Assembly: GCA_037501455.1 (NCBI GenBank)
Contig: CM074865.1
Span: 34,206,501 to 34,270,500 of the forward strand
From: Lantana camara
Lineage: Eukaryota > Streptophyta > Magnoliopsida > Lamiales > Verbenaceae
DNA: 64,000 nt
Direction: 5' to 3'
The notes under the pieces were generated by a model. That model searched no databases and was not told the DNA's origin. It saw nothing but the letters and a program-made list of their open reading frames with translations. Both the position numbers and the translations under genes were made by a program. Shown piece by piece: positions 24,753-36,495 of this stretch. The first letter of the stretch is position 1; every line of letters starts with the position of its first letter.

Positions 24753-26314
24753 CCTAAGATGTAGCACCCGGAACGCCGAGATACCACACCCCCGCACTAT
24801 AGCTCAGTCCACATACGAAATGGATGATCCGTACATGAACTAAAACTATAGCGAACGGGTGACAATGCAAGAAACAATCTAGCTAGGCGGTTCTAGACCC
24901 CAATTCAATTCGATCCAATACATGAAAATTCGAAAGCGGAAGTATAAACACTAACATTTCATTATCATATACCAAATATCCAAATGCTCATCCTATTCTA
25001 GCTCAAACATCAATATATTATCATCTCCAATATTCAATATGTAACAGCCCGGTTCGGGACCGGATCAATAAAGGTAACCTAAGGGCAACGTAAGGGCATT
25101 TATAGAACTTGATCCGTACTGAGAATAATTCATATCATGCATCCCTACATGAAATGAATGTTCATATGTGATATTGGGTGACACAAAGGGGGAAAACTAC
25201 CTTTAAACCCTAAAAGTACTATTTATTTCCGAACCTGCACTATACCGTTTTATTCAAGAGACCTTAAAGAACCTATACCTATCTTCTTAGGATTTTTCAA
25301 CTCTCTTTTCAATGCTTTGAGGCTTCGTTTATGTGTCCAGAGCAATTTAAGAATTTATTTTCAAATAAGAATTTTCGTCAATGAAATATATTTCCTTCGA
25401 TAGAATGATTTAACCCTTGAGATCATCACCATAACGTTCCTCGATTTTTTATACATTTTTGGAAAGCCTTTCGGACCTTCAAATTTTACCTAGTATTTAT
25501 TTTATAATTAAAATAATTGTTGAAATTCAAGAAAATCAAATCTTCCGAAGCTTATAACTTTTAAACCGTACGTCCGATTTTGACCCGTGAGTAACCGTTT
25601 CGAAGCTAATTTTATTTCCTAGCTCTTGGGCACTTTTATAACTCCAAAAATATGCAGGAGAAAGGTGAAATTACCAGAATACCCCTTCTGTGATAATTAT
25701 GTAAAGAAGGAAACCTATTTTTGGAAATTTCATAAAATACCCCACCTCTAGTCCCTAAAATAAATATTATTTGCACTCTAGTCCTTCCCTACAACTATAA
25801 ATAAGTGTGTTGGGGTCTCATTCTCTCCCCACACCAGCGATAATCACACGCCACTCTCTCCCCCTTGTAAGGTTAGTTTTCTTACTTTTTTTTATGTTTT
25901 AATTAGTTTAATTTATGTTTTAATTTATTTATTAATTATGCTAGGTTTATGATTTAATTTATGTTTTATTTTATGCATGAATTATGTGATTTAATTTATG
26001 TTTTAAATATTCATGAATTTATGAATTAGGTTTCTTATAGTATAGTTTATTATGAAATGTGTTACATAATTTAATTTTGTGACAATTAATTATGTGACAA
26101 TTATGTTACATTTTAATTATTTTATGATCATACTTAGGTGATTTAATTTATTTCATGATTTAATTAAATGTTACATGTTATTTAATATTACATAATTAAA
26201 GTATAACCTATAGTTTTAAATATTACATGTTTAATTAATTGTTACATAATTACTTGACCAATTGATATATGTTATGGTATACATGTATAATATACATGTA
26301 CGTATTTGATTCCA

Positions 26315-26585
26315 ATATGTATAAATACGTGTATACTTTCGTATAAATACTATGTGTATTTTCATAATAAATACGTATGTACTTTTCTATAAATACCGTA
26401 TGTATTCTAGTATAAATACCGCATGTATTCTTGTATAAATACTGTATGTACCCTGTATAAATACGGTAGGTATCCCCGTATAAATACCATATACGTACAG
26501 TATAAATACTGTATACATACTATATAAATACACGTATACATACTGTATAAGTACTGTATACATACAGTATATATACCGTATACTT
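26315..26585 (+). repeat. 22-bp minisatellite with a TATA-like core in every unit
   Basis: TATAAATAC occurs at about 26319, 26342, 26388, 26411, 26433, 26455, 26479, 26501 and 26523, with a degenerate unit near 26366. Spacing is 22-24 bases. Further decayed units follow to about 26585. Each core would score as a plant TATA box. Confidence 0.8.
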
Positions 26586-26597
26586 GAATAGTGACAT

Positions 26598-26648
26598 TTG
26601 ACCTTTGACCTTAACCTTTGACTTTGACCTTGACCAAGAATTTTGACT
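26598..26648 (+). promoter_or_regulatory. Cluster of six W-box cores (TTGACY)
   Basis: TTGACC or TTGACT starts at 26598, 26605, 26618, 26624, 26630 and 26643, and a reverse copy lies near 26690. TTGACY is the core bound by WRKY factors, which mediate defence and stress responses. It directly follows the TATA-like array. Confidence 0.65.
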
Positions 26649-27062
26649 TTTAACCTAATTGATCATTTCAAAGAGACGAATTCAACGGTCAAAGCCTTTT
26701 TCGAAAATTCTCAAAAACGAGGGATCAAAGTGGGTTTCAAAGTTCACATTAGGGTTGTTCTAAGACCCTAAGAACATACCCCTAAGCTTTTGACACGAGC
26801 TTTCTAATGAGACTAATCGTTTACTCGAATCCTTTCTTTGGGAAAGATTATTCCTTATTTAAGTGTGCCGTATTCTTTTCAATCTTATACTTCAATACTT
26901 GACTATCCTCACTCAATCATGCGTTATTAATCATGTGTGGGACTTAGATCCTTATGCTCATGGTAGTCTATCACTTACAGGAGATAATACCGAGTTCTGG
27001 GATCCGCAGGGTACTGTGTGAACCCTGTCTTCTACCAACTATCCACTTATCTAAATAAATAG

Positions 27063-27916
27063 GTGAGGTTTAAACTATTTCAACTGGAACCATGAATATT
27101 CCTACGTATTCAAATGATTTCAAAATCAACACCTTCGGGTGCAAAGATTCTTATCTTTCAAGTTAAACGTTTTCCCGTTTTGGGACAAGGCTTCAAGTTT
27201 AAAGTCAATGATCTCTGATATACGTTCTGTTCACTGTTATACTGCTTTGATTAAAGGTTCAGTCTTCTGAACTCTGTGTGCTTATGCACTTATGTTATTT
27301 CGAATGCAAGCTTTGGAAATTTTGTTATGTTGGGCCCTGGCGGTATAGTTAGTAGTAGACCGGGAGGCGTGCGCCAATGGCTACTATGATACTGGACGCC
27401 GTACTGACCTTGGTGATGGTTTAATCGGAGGTTAGTTACTCCACATCGAAGGTCGGGAGAGGTGGTAAATTCCTCCAGTTTCGCACGTCACCACGGGGTA
27501 GCTCCCTGGGCGCGACAATAAGGGGAGAAGGGGTGGTGCATGTGTATATGGGTGTCGGGGTCCTAATGGATCTCGATACCAACTTTGTAAATGTTTTTGA
27601 GGAGTAAAGGATGGATATGGCCTAGCCTGCGGGCAAACTTTGGTTTTAAAGTCTGGTTCATATTTTTGGAAAATATCCCGTATCCTGTTCCCCGTTTATA
27701 AAGTATATATGAATCAGAACCTCTGATGTGTGAGCTTGTGTGTGCTTGTTAAAAATTCTGTTTCAAGATAAAAGAGTTTTCTTTCCTGTTTGAAGAAAGT
27801 TGCTAAGAAAGGCTTTCAAAACCCCTCAAGTTCAACTACTCTTTCTTACTACAAATTATCTCACTTAGTCCCTTTGACAAATACCTCTACCCTGTTTTCT
27901 GACTTCATGGTTTCAG
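27063..27916 (+). other. Candidate intron in LTR D
   Basis: Donor ATAG|GTGAGGTTT and acceptor ATGGTTTCAG|GTAGG, 854 bases apart. It has the same order and context as in A, B, C and E. Confidence 0.45.
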
Positions 27917-30900
27917 GTAGGCAGCCCGCTTCCTAGAGGTATCTTGAAGTTATACGAGGTCTTTTGTTAAGTCAGGATTGTTAGTTACTCTTCTTTTGTC
28001 CTGTGCAGTCGTGGTTACCTCTACCTTTATGTTGCATGTTTTACTATGAGAACTTGTTCAGGCTACGACCTGAAATAGTTGGACTCAGTTTTATTATGTT
28101 CCTCTGTTTTCCTATTGGACTAATGTTTTATGTTATACTATGGCTACTTGTTTCTGTGTTTATGCATGTACTACTGTGTTGCATTCATGTTTTCAAAAGT
28201 TTTAAATTATTCTGAAATTCCGCTGCTTTGGCAACACTGGTTACTGTGATCTCTGTTATGTTCTGTCCGTTCGTCGAAGTATCTCTCGAGTGATAAGGCT
28301 TCCTAGTTACTCGGGTGATACAATGGTGCGGGGTTGTGGCGTTGGGGCGCTACACAATAAATGCATAAATCTCCAAAAGTTACAAGATCCCTAACATGAT
28401 AAAGCCGGAAATAACAAGAACATGAAAAGGCAATGCTAGACTCGAAATAAAGACCACTGGACTAACTCGACTCCCACCTAGTGCCAACACTGGAAACCCT
28501 GAAAAGTGTGAGGTGCCAGTCTATGAAAGACTGAGCGAGGGGTTTATAAATAAATATTAGCGCAATTACCATGCAAGTCACAACCTCGGGTAAGGTTTTA
28601 TAAAAGAAAACAATATAAGTTCAAGAATAGAATATTTAGAACTCGCCCGAGATTACAACTATCAGATTAGACACTATAATCAATTTCAATCAATCAATCA
28701 GTGGCCCGGTGAGTGAGGGAAATTCTCCAACCTTACTCCGACAGTGTACAATCATTCAGTTATTAAGTGATTAGGTGATCAAATAATCAATTTACAGTGC
28801 ACAAGTAGCAGTTTTAGTGACTCTTTCTCCCTCCGGTGATGGTGGGATTGCAAGGCCCCACCACCCAATCTCATTGAGCATAGGGTTCATGAGGCCCTAT
28901 GCCCGGAACTCCTTCCCCCACTAATCTCCTAGGGGGTTCAGGGGTCATCCCAAGGTTGTGAGGATAGTGCAAGAGTTACCCCGTCAGCCCTTGCTTCCTC
29001 GGTTGGCTCAATACACTACCCTCGGGCCCAAAGTGATCATGTGTTACGCGCCAAAACAGTCAATCAATCAATCAGTTCAATGGAATCTGTTGAAAATCGA
29101 TAGAGTTTGGAAAACTATAGATATATAGATATATTTTGGCTTATATCATCACATAGGGTTATATGGGTTCTATATATCTAGAAATTAAACCTCACCTGAC
29201 GAGCGACGGAACAAGACAAGGATACAACAAAATGTCCAAACGATCAATGATCTCCGCCCTGGAAAAGAACTGGACAAGAAAGGAAATAACGTGAACTCGT
29301 GAGACAAGACTCAATATGAGACCAAGTATGACGCACGGCAAAGCTCATCTAACACCTTAATACCCAAACAAATTAGCAATGAAGGGACATTTAAACATGT
29401 ATGAGAACTAATTAACACTTAAGAGAGTAAATTAGTATCAAGAAATCATGTAGTCATATCCTTCAATTAATTCAAGTTCAATTCATGTAAGGCATGGAGT
29501 CACACAATCACGTTTGAGCAATTAAGTACCAAGAAGTGTCAAGTAGGAGCATACTTATCAATTAATCAAGTATATATCTCATATAATTAACATACGAGAG
29601 CCAAGAGAGTGAAAGGAATGCAATAAGAAAGGTTTTGGTGAAGTTTGGTAAAGGCGGACAATTTTAGGAAACGTACATGCTGAGGGAAAACTGGAATATC
29701 TTTAATTCTAGAAGTGGGAATTAAGTTTTGTTTGTTGGAAACCAAACTACACACAAATACCTTTCCGATGGTATATGGTTCGTTTTCTAGTTCAAAGCGA
29801 GGAGAAAATGGCATACGCTTGAAGTTAGGCGAGTGCAGTTTGTCGGGAAAGTGGCGACACCTAAAATAATTGATTATATCTCACAATTTACAAACGATAT
29901 TAAGATAATTCCAATAGGAGGTTTTTCTAGACTTCAAGAGGTTTTCTTGGCTTCAAAAATCAGGTCATTTGGAGTTCGTATGAGGGAGAAACGCCCGCTT
30001 GAAAATTGGTCTGAAAGCAAACGGGCGTGAGAAAACCTCCTGTAACAGTGCCAAACATGCGTTTCGTGCTATAACTAGAAGCCCAAACGGGCGTTTTGGA
30101 AGGTTCTATCCGAAAAATAGCAGGGGAAAAACAGGGGATTCGCGGGAATGGCTCCCAAACCTTCCCACACTATACCACAACAAATAAAACATCTCAAAAT
30201 CAACATATAACATGCATATGAGTCATATATATCACTTACGCATCAAAAGAACCAAGATATCATACATTAATTCATCAAAATCTTCATATGAAACCCTTAT
30301 GTACACAAATGATCACCTAAGCTCAACTTCATGTAACTCATGATTAAGATGCACAAAACCAACCCAAGACCATCATATATGATTCATATAATCTCATGGA
30401 ATGCAAAGAACCACAAAACCCTAACTTTGCTATCATGAATCCTCAAAGATATATGCATGCTCTCACCTTGAAGATGGAGGAGATGGAGGGGAAAAAGAAA
30501 GAGATGGTCTGGATCTTGATTCTTGGTGATTATGGAAGATAATCCTTGGCTTCTCCTTGCTTGGCTCGGATCGATATTGGAGGGAGGAGAGAAAGAGATG
30601 TTTGTGCTTTGTTCTTGTATAAAGAATGAAGGAGGAAATGTATGTAGGTGTGTATATATTATATCGTGATTGAGGGAGGAAGAAAGGAAGGAAATTGCAC
30701 AACAATCCTACAAGAATTTAAGTGATGCAAATAAGTTCTAACTCATGAAATGTGATCAATTAAATCCAAACAAAGGTTCATGCAATTTAATCCTCAAATT
30801 ATGGAAATAGATCAAGTAAAGTCATATAATCAATTAAGTCATGTTCGGCAATTAATTCACATAGCACTTAAATACAAATTATGCAATAATTCATGATTTG

Positions 30901-30993
30901 AGAATAATATCACATATATTTTCACATAAACATATAAGAATATCATTAATATAATGTCACTTAATGCACAACAGGAAAAATTGGGGCGTTACA

Positions 30994-33900
30994 ATTCTCT
31001 CCCCCTTAAGAGGACCTGGTCCCCAGGTCCACTCTCGACTTCGGAACTTAAAACAACAATGAGAGAGCCTCGTCTCTCAACAAGTAATGAGAGCACCCCG
31101 TCTCTCAAATAAGCATTGAGAGAACCCTGTCTCTCCAACAACTATTGAGAGAACCCCATCTCTCAAGTAAGCAATGAGAGAACCCCGTCTCTCAAACAAG
31201 CAATGAGAGAACCCCGTCTCTCACCCACACAAGATAATAATCCAAGAGAACAATTATAAACATTTTTATATAGTTATCACCTAAGGAGCAAGTAAAGCAA
31301 GATAAATTACATCAATCTCCGATCATATAAAAGCAATTTGCAATTAACAAGGAATTATATACATTAATAATGCAATTCCATGATGTACGTGATATGCATG
31401 GTTAAGTGTACCGTTCACCGTTGCTTTAGAAAATGTCTATAGTGGTAATCCATTTCAACACTTGATTTGATGTTGGAAGTTCTTTTACCTTTGGTGTCCT
31501 GCCGGAAATTGCCCGAGGTACTCAATACTTCCATGATTAATCGATATTCATTCTACGACTGATTCTCTTATCTTTACTAACCATCACAATCCATTACTCC
31601 GCTCTTGAGTATGTGCTTGCCTGTAACCTAATTAACTCGCTTATCATCACGAATGTTACCCGGTTCCTCAATTACTTGATCTCATCTTTATTACTCGAAT
31701 CATAGTCCTCAATCCTGGTAGTGTCTCCCGTTTATTATAGAAAACAACCGACAATCCGTATTCTCTTCTGTTTAAACTATGCATTCCTTCTTCGGTATTC
31801 CACTTCCCTCTCGGTTAAATTAACTCTTACTTTGTTCATCACCGAATGTGATAATTTGATCGGCATCACCGATTCGATGCTTTCCCTTACCAAACCCTTC
31901 TCGAATACTTAAGTTTAACTCTCGAAGTGCTTACCACTTCCACTATTATTCCAGAAGTTTTACCCCGTCTTATCCATTAAGTTTTCAACTCTTTGAATCC
32001 GTATCTTCATCTATCAAGGCACTTGTCTCTTCCAGTATTATTAACGAAGTCTTCCTCATCTCGGTCTTGAAATTTCACCAAGTGATAAATCTCCCACCAG
32101 TCTTTGAATAACTATATCCAGTCCTTGAAGTGCTTCTCCTTGCTAAAATTCTTATCAAAATTTTCTCATCCCAACCTTAAAGATCATCAAATGTCAGAAT
32201 CATCTAATTCTTTTCTTTTTCCACTTCCAAGAGATCCCATAGGTATTAACTCTTGCATTTTTGTTGCTTCTATTGGAAGTAGTCCGTTTGAGCTAATCCA
32301 TTAATTTGAAGTTATTTCCTGTCAACTCTCCCCCTTAAGAACGCCTGGTCTTATCCGTTGGCTCATAACATCCCTTCGTACTTTAGAGATTCTCGACTTC
32401 TTCAACTCAGCTTCCTTGATAAAGAAGATTCAAATCTCGCCACTTGTCCGGAAACTTTATCTCACATTTGCTTTGAAGCGACTGCTAGGAATAGCAGCCC
32501 ATTTCCTTCCATTCCAACTCCCGGCAACTTTTCCCTGCCTCTTAATTGCTCTTTCCTTTTTAGTCCACACTTTGCAATCCAATTATTTCTTCCCTTATTA
32601 TGATTTGGGGGTGTATCGGTTGGAGTAATGCTTGATGAATAAAGTGGGAAGAGTTCCTATTAATAAAACACTTAAAATGCATGTTGGGTTAAGATGCCGA
32701 TGCACGTATTACACTATAAGTAAATAAAGATGCAACACATTAGAACAATTAAGCTCAATTAAAGATGCGCATATGATTAAGAAATTTAAATAATTTAAAA
32801 CAACGTATGATGCACGTGCCATGAATGCGTTAAACCTGTCACCGTAGTTGCATCCTTTAACTTGACACCTGTTCCTTGTTTTGTTGAATTACGAGCTTGC
32901 CTCGATTTTGTTGGTTATTTCTTGTTACCCACGGTCTTCCAATTCTTCAAAATCATTAACATCAACTTGTACATCTCTATCACTCAAGACTTGAAATTTC
33001 TTGAAATCGATTCCTTCCCCAAGTATTCCTTGAACCCATCTTTCCCAATTATCAACTGTTAAGTGTTGTCCGATCCTTCACTAGAAGTATCTCCCCGATC
33101 AATGATTCCTTGTATCACTTGTATAACCTTATAAGTCGAGGCGATGATTTCTGAACTTAAATTCTTCCGATTGTTACTGTGATCAAAGCTTCTTCGTTAT
33201 TCTTTATGAGTTCGAACAGTTAAATGAATTCATTTTTTAATTACTTACACCTACACGTATAATTCCTTTCTAAAACTCCTTGCCTTTCTTTATCGTTTCC
33301 ACTTACTGATCCATATCTTCCAATTCCACCTCACCATATAGCAATTCATCTTGGATCAGAAAATAAATTCAATTCAATTGAAGATAGAATCTTAAGTATC
33401 TTGACTTTCCATGAACTTGAACCCGCTATATTAATCAATCTTCTTTACTCCTTTCTATCCGTCTTCCCTTTTAACCCGAAATCCAAAATATCTCAATTCC
33501 CTGTAGATCTACATCAACTACCTCCTTACTCGATTCTTCTACTTGATGTATTTACAAACCCAAAATTGGTTGATTTCTTAAAATTCCCAATCGATCCGAA
33601 CCCTTTTCCAAAGCATGAAGTGTCTTGATCCCTCTTTGACTTAATTCCCAAAGTTCAACTGCGATCTGAATTACATGAATTACTTTCCTCCTAGAACTTG
33701 GTTTTGGTTCCTACTAGTGGAAAAAAAATCCTCAACTTGCTTGCAATCTGAACATTGGATCCTTGGTACCCTCAAGGCTTCCTTCTCTCTCTTAAGTTAA
33801 ATGAACCTCTTGTCCCCGGTTAACCAACTTCTTTAATAATAAAATCCCACGGGTTTATCTTGTAAATTATAAGCCTCACTTCTTAGCACGGTCTCTTCGA

Positions 33901-34507
33901 GTATCCCTTAACCTCACTAGATCTTGTGGGTTACTCCCTCAATGGGTCCTTCCATTCCGAATCTTATCACTTGAATTATAACCCGATTAGAGAAAACCAT
34001 AGCTCTTGAATTCTTGTGTGAAGTTCCCCCGGTGCCTTCCTTATAACCTCAAAGCTAGAGAAAGAAGCTTGCAATAGATTGAGGTTGTCTTAGAAATTGG
34101 CCGTGGGTTGACATGATCTTTATAGCCTATAATCACAACTTGTCTCAATTATAAATGCTTGGGGTTAGTGAGTGCATATAGCACATAATTAACATTTAAA
34201 CACATATTTATGCGAAATGCAGCAATTAATTCAACTAAGTTAAAGTAAAACACATTAAACATATAAATTCCAAGCCATAGAAGGTCATTTAATCATCAAG
34301 TAGTAACGTAAATCAATGCCATGCACAAGTCATCAAGTAGCTCAAGGATGTTCAAGTAAGTTCAAATAAATTCAAATAAGTTCAAGTAGTACCAATTAAG
34401 ATGCAAGACTCGCAAATGATCAATTAATCCTATGTCGTACGACTTAGACTCACAAGACACGACACTAGAACCACGGTTTTGCAACCTGGCTCTGATACCA
34501 CCTAAGA
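30994..34507 (-). other. Internal region of C, copy 2 (non-coding)
   Basis: Same layout as copy 1: primer site at 34489-34500, leader motif at 34434-34470, second tract at 32325-32352, hairpin array at 31058-31225, tract next to 30994. From about 33430 to the end it is almost identical to copy 1, with one difference noticed. Further left, differences are more frequent. Confidence 0.8.
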
Positions 34508-34926
34508 TGTAGCACCCGGAACGCCGAGATACCACACCCCCGCACTATAGCTCAGTCCACATACGAAATGGATGATCCGTACATGAACTAAAACTATAGC
34601 GAACGGGTGACAATGCAAGAAACAATCTAGCTAGGCGGTTCTAGACCCCAATTCAATTCGATCCAATACATGAAAATTCGAAAGCGGAAGTATAAACACT
34701 AACATTTCATTATCATATACCAAATATCCAAATGCTCATCCTATTCTAGCTCAAACATCAATATATTATCATCTCCAATATTCAATACATGCATAAGTCT
34801 CCAAAAGTTACAAGATCCCTAACATGATAAAGCCGGAAATAACAAGAACATGAAAAGGCAATGCTAGACTCGAAATAAAGACCACTGGACTAACTCGACT
34901 CCTGCCTAGCGCCAACACTGGAAAAC

Positions 34927-35588
34927 CTGAAAAGTGTGAGGTGTCAGTCTATGAAAGACTGAGCGAGGGGTTTATAAATAAATATTAGCGCAATTACCAT
35001 GCAAGTCATAACCTCGGGGTAAGGTTTTATAAAAGAAAACAATATAAGTTCAAGAATAGAATATTTAGAACTCGCCCGACATTACAACTATCAGATTAGA
35101 CACTATAATCAATTTCAATCAATCAATCAGTGGCCCGGAGAGTGAGGGCAATTCTCCAACCTTACTCCGACAGTGTACAATCATTCAGTTATTAAGTGAT
35201 TAGGTGATCAAACAATCAATTTACAGTGCACAAGTAGTAGTTTCAGTGACTCCTTCTCCCTCTGGTGATGGTGGGATTGCAAGGCCCCACCACCCAATCT
35301 CATTGAGCGTAGGGTTCATGAGTCCCTATGTTCAGGGGTCATCCCAAGGTTGTGAGGATAGTGCAAGAGTTACCCGTCAGCCCTTGCTTCCTCGGTTGGC
35401 TCAATATACTACCCTCGGGCCCAAAGTGATCATGCGTTACTCGCCAAAACAGTCAATCAATCAATCAGTTCAATGGAATCAGTTGAAAATCGATAGAGTT
35501 TGGAAAACTATAGATATATAGATACATTTTGGCTTAAATCATCACATAGGGTTATATGGGTTCTATATATCTTGAAATTAAACCTCAC
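34927..35588 (-). other. Candidate intron in LTR C
   Basis: Minus-strand donor TCAG|GTGAGGTTT and acceptor CACTTTTCAG|G, 662 bases apart. The other two C LTRs keep both sites (19448/18753 and 29195/28499). Confidence 0.45.
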
Positions 35589-36381
35589 CTGACGAGCGAC
35601 GGAACAAGACAAGGTTACAAAAAAATGTCCAAACGATCAATGATCTCTGCCCTGGAAAACAACTGGACAAGAAAGGAAATAACGTGAACTCGTGAGACAA
35701 GACTCAATATGAGACAAAGTATGACGCACGGCAAAGCTCATGTAACACCTTAATACCCAAACAAATTAGCAATCAAGGTGTATTTAAACATGTATGAGAA
35801 CCAATTAACACTTAAGAGAGTAAATTAGTATCAAGAAATCATGTAGTCATATCCTTCAATTAATTCAAGTTCAATTCATGTAAGGCATGGAGTCACATCA
35901 TCACGTTTGAGAAATTATGTACCAAGAAGTGTCAAGTAGGAGCATACTTATCAATTAATCAAGTATATATATCATATAATTCACATATGGGAGCCAAGAG
36001 AGTGAAAGGAATGCAATAAGAAAGGTTTTGGTGAAGTTTGGTAAAAACGGACAATTTTAGGAAACATACATGCTGAGGGAAAACTGGAATATCTTTAATT
36101 CTAGAAGTGAGAATTGATTTTTGTTTGTTGGGAATGAAACTAGACACAAAGTCCTTTCTGATGGTATATATCTTGTTTTCTAGTTCAAAGCGAGGAGAAA
36201 ATGGCATACGCTTGAAGTTAGGCGAGTGCAGTTTGTCGGGAAAGTCGCGACACCTAAAAGAATTGATTATATCTCAGAATTTACAAAAGATATTAAGATG
36301 ATTCTAATTTCCGGTTATTCTAGACTTCAAGAGGTTTCCGTGGCTTCGAAAATCTGGTCATTTGGAGTTCGGATGAGGGAG

Positions 36382-36495
36382 AAACGCCCGTTTGAAAAGT
36401 GGTCTGAAAGCAGAAACGGGCGTGTGAAAACCTCCTGTAACAGTGCCAAACGTGCGTTTGGTGCTATAACTAGAAGCCCAAACAGGCGTTTGGGA
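36382..36495 (-). repeat. Four-palindrome array, C right LTR
   Basis: Near-palindromes on the AAACGGGCGTTT theme start near 36382, 36412, 36448 and 36480. Read along the element's own strand, the spacings are 32, 36 and 30 bases. Confidence 0.65.

Larger units (their letters stand above)
21249..24759 (-). other. Internal region of C, copy 1 (non-coding)
   Basis: On the minus strand it runs from the primer site (24741-24752) and the shared leader motif to a hairpin array (21310-21480) and a polypurine tract by 21249. A second tract-like sequence sits at 22579-22607. Open frames on the plus strand are antisense to the element and match no family I know. It looks like a large retrotransposon derivative. 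Confidence 0.8.
25040..28354 (+). mobile_element. Solo LTR D (Gypsy type) in C
   Basis: 3.3 kb, TGTAACAGCCCGGTTCGGGA to GTTGGGGCGCTACA, with target duplication CAATA at 25035-25039 and 28355-28359. It has a donor at 27063, a GGGCCCTGG box near 27332 and an acceptor-like TTTCAG ending at 27916. It also carries a 22-bp TATA-containing repeat and a TTGAC cluster that are absent from the other LTRs. A short open frame at 28003-28215 near its end is probably chance. Confidence 0.93.
24760..30993 (-). repeat. LTR of C, middle copy, interrupted by D
   Basis: Pieces 24760-25039 and 28360-30993 flank solo LTR D. The first piece is identical, as far as I can see, to the right C LTR, while the second piece differs from it by several per cent straight after D. 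Donor at 29195 and acceptor ending at 28499 on the minus strand. Confidence 0.9.
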
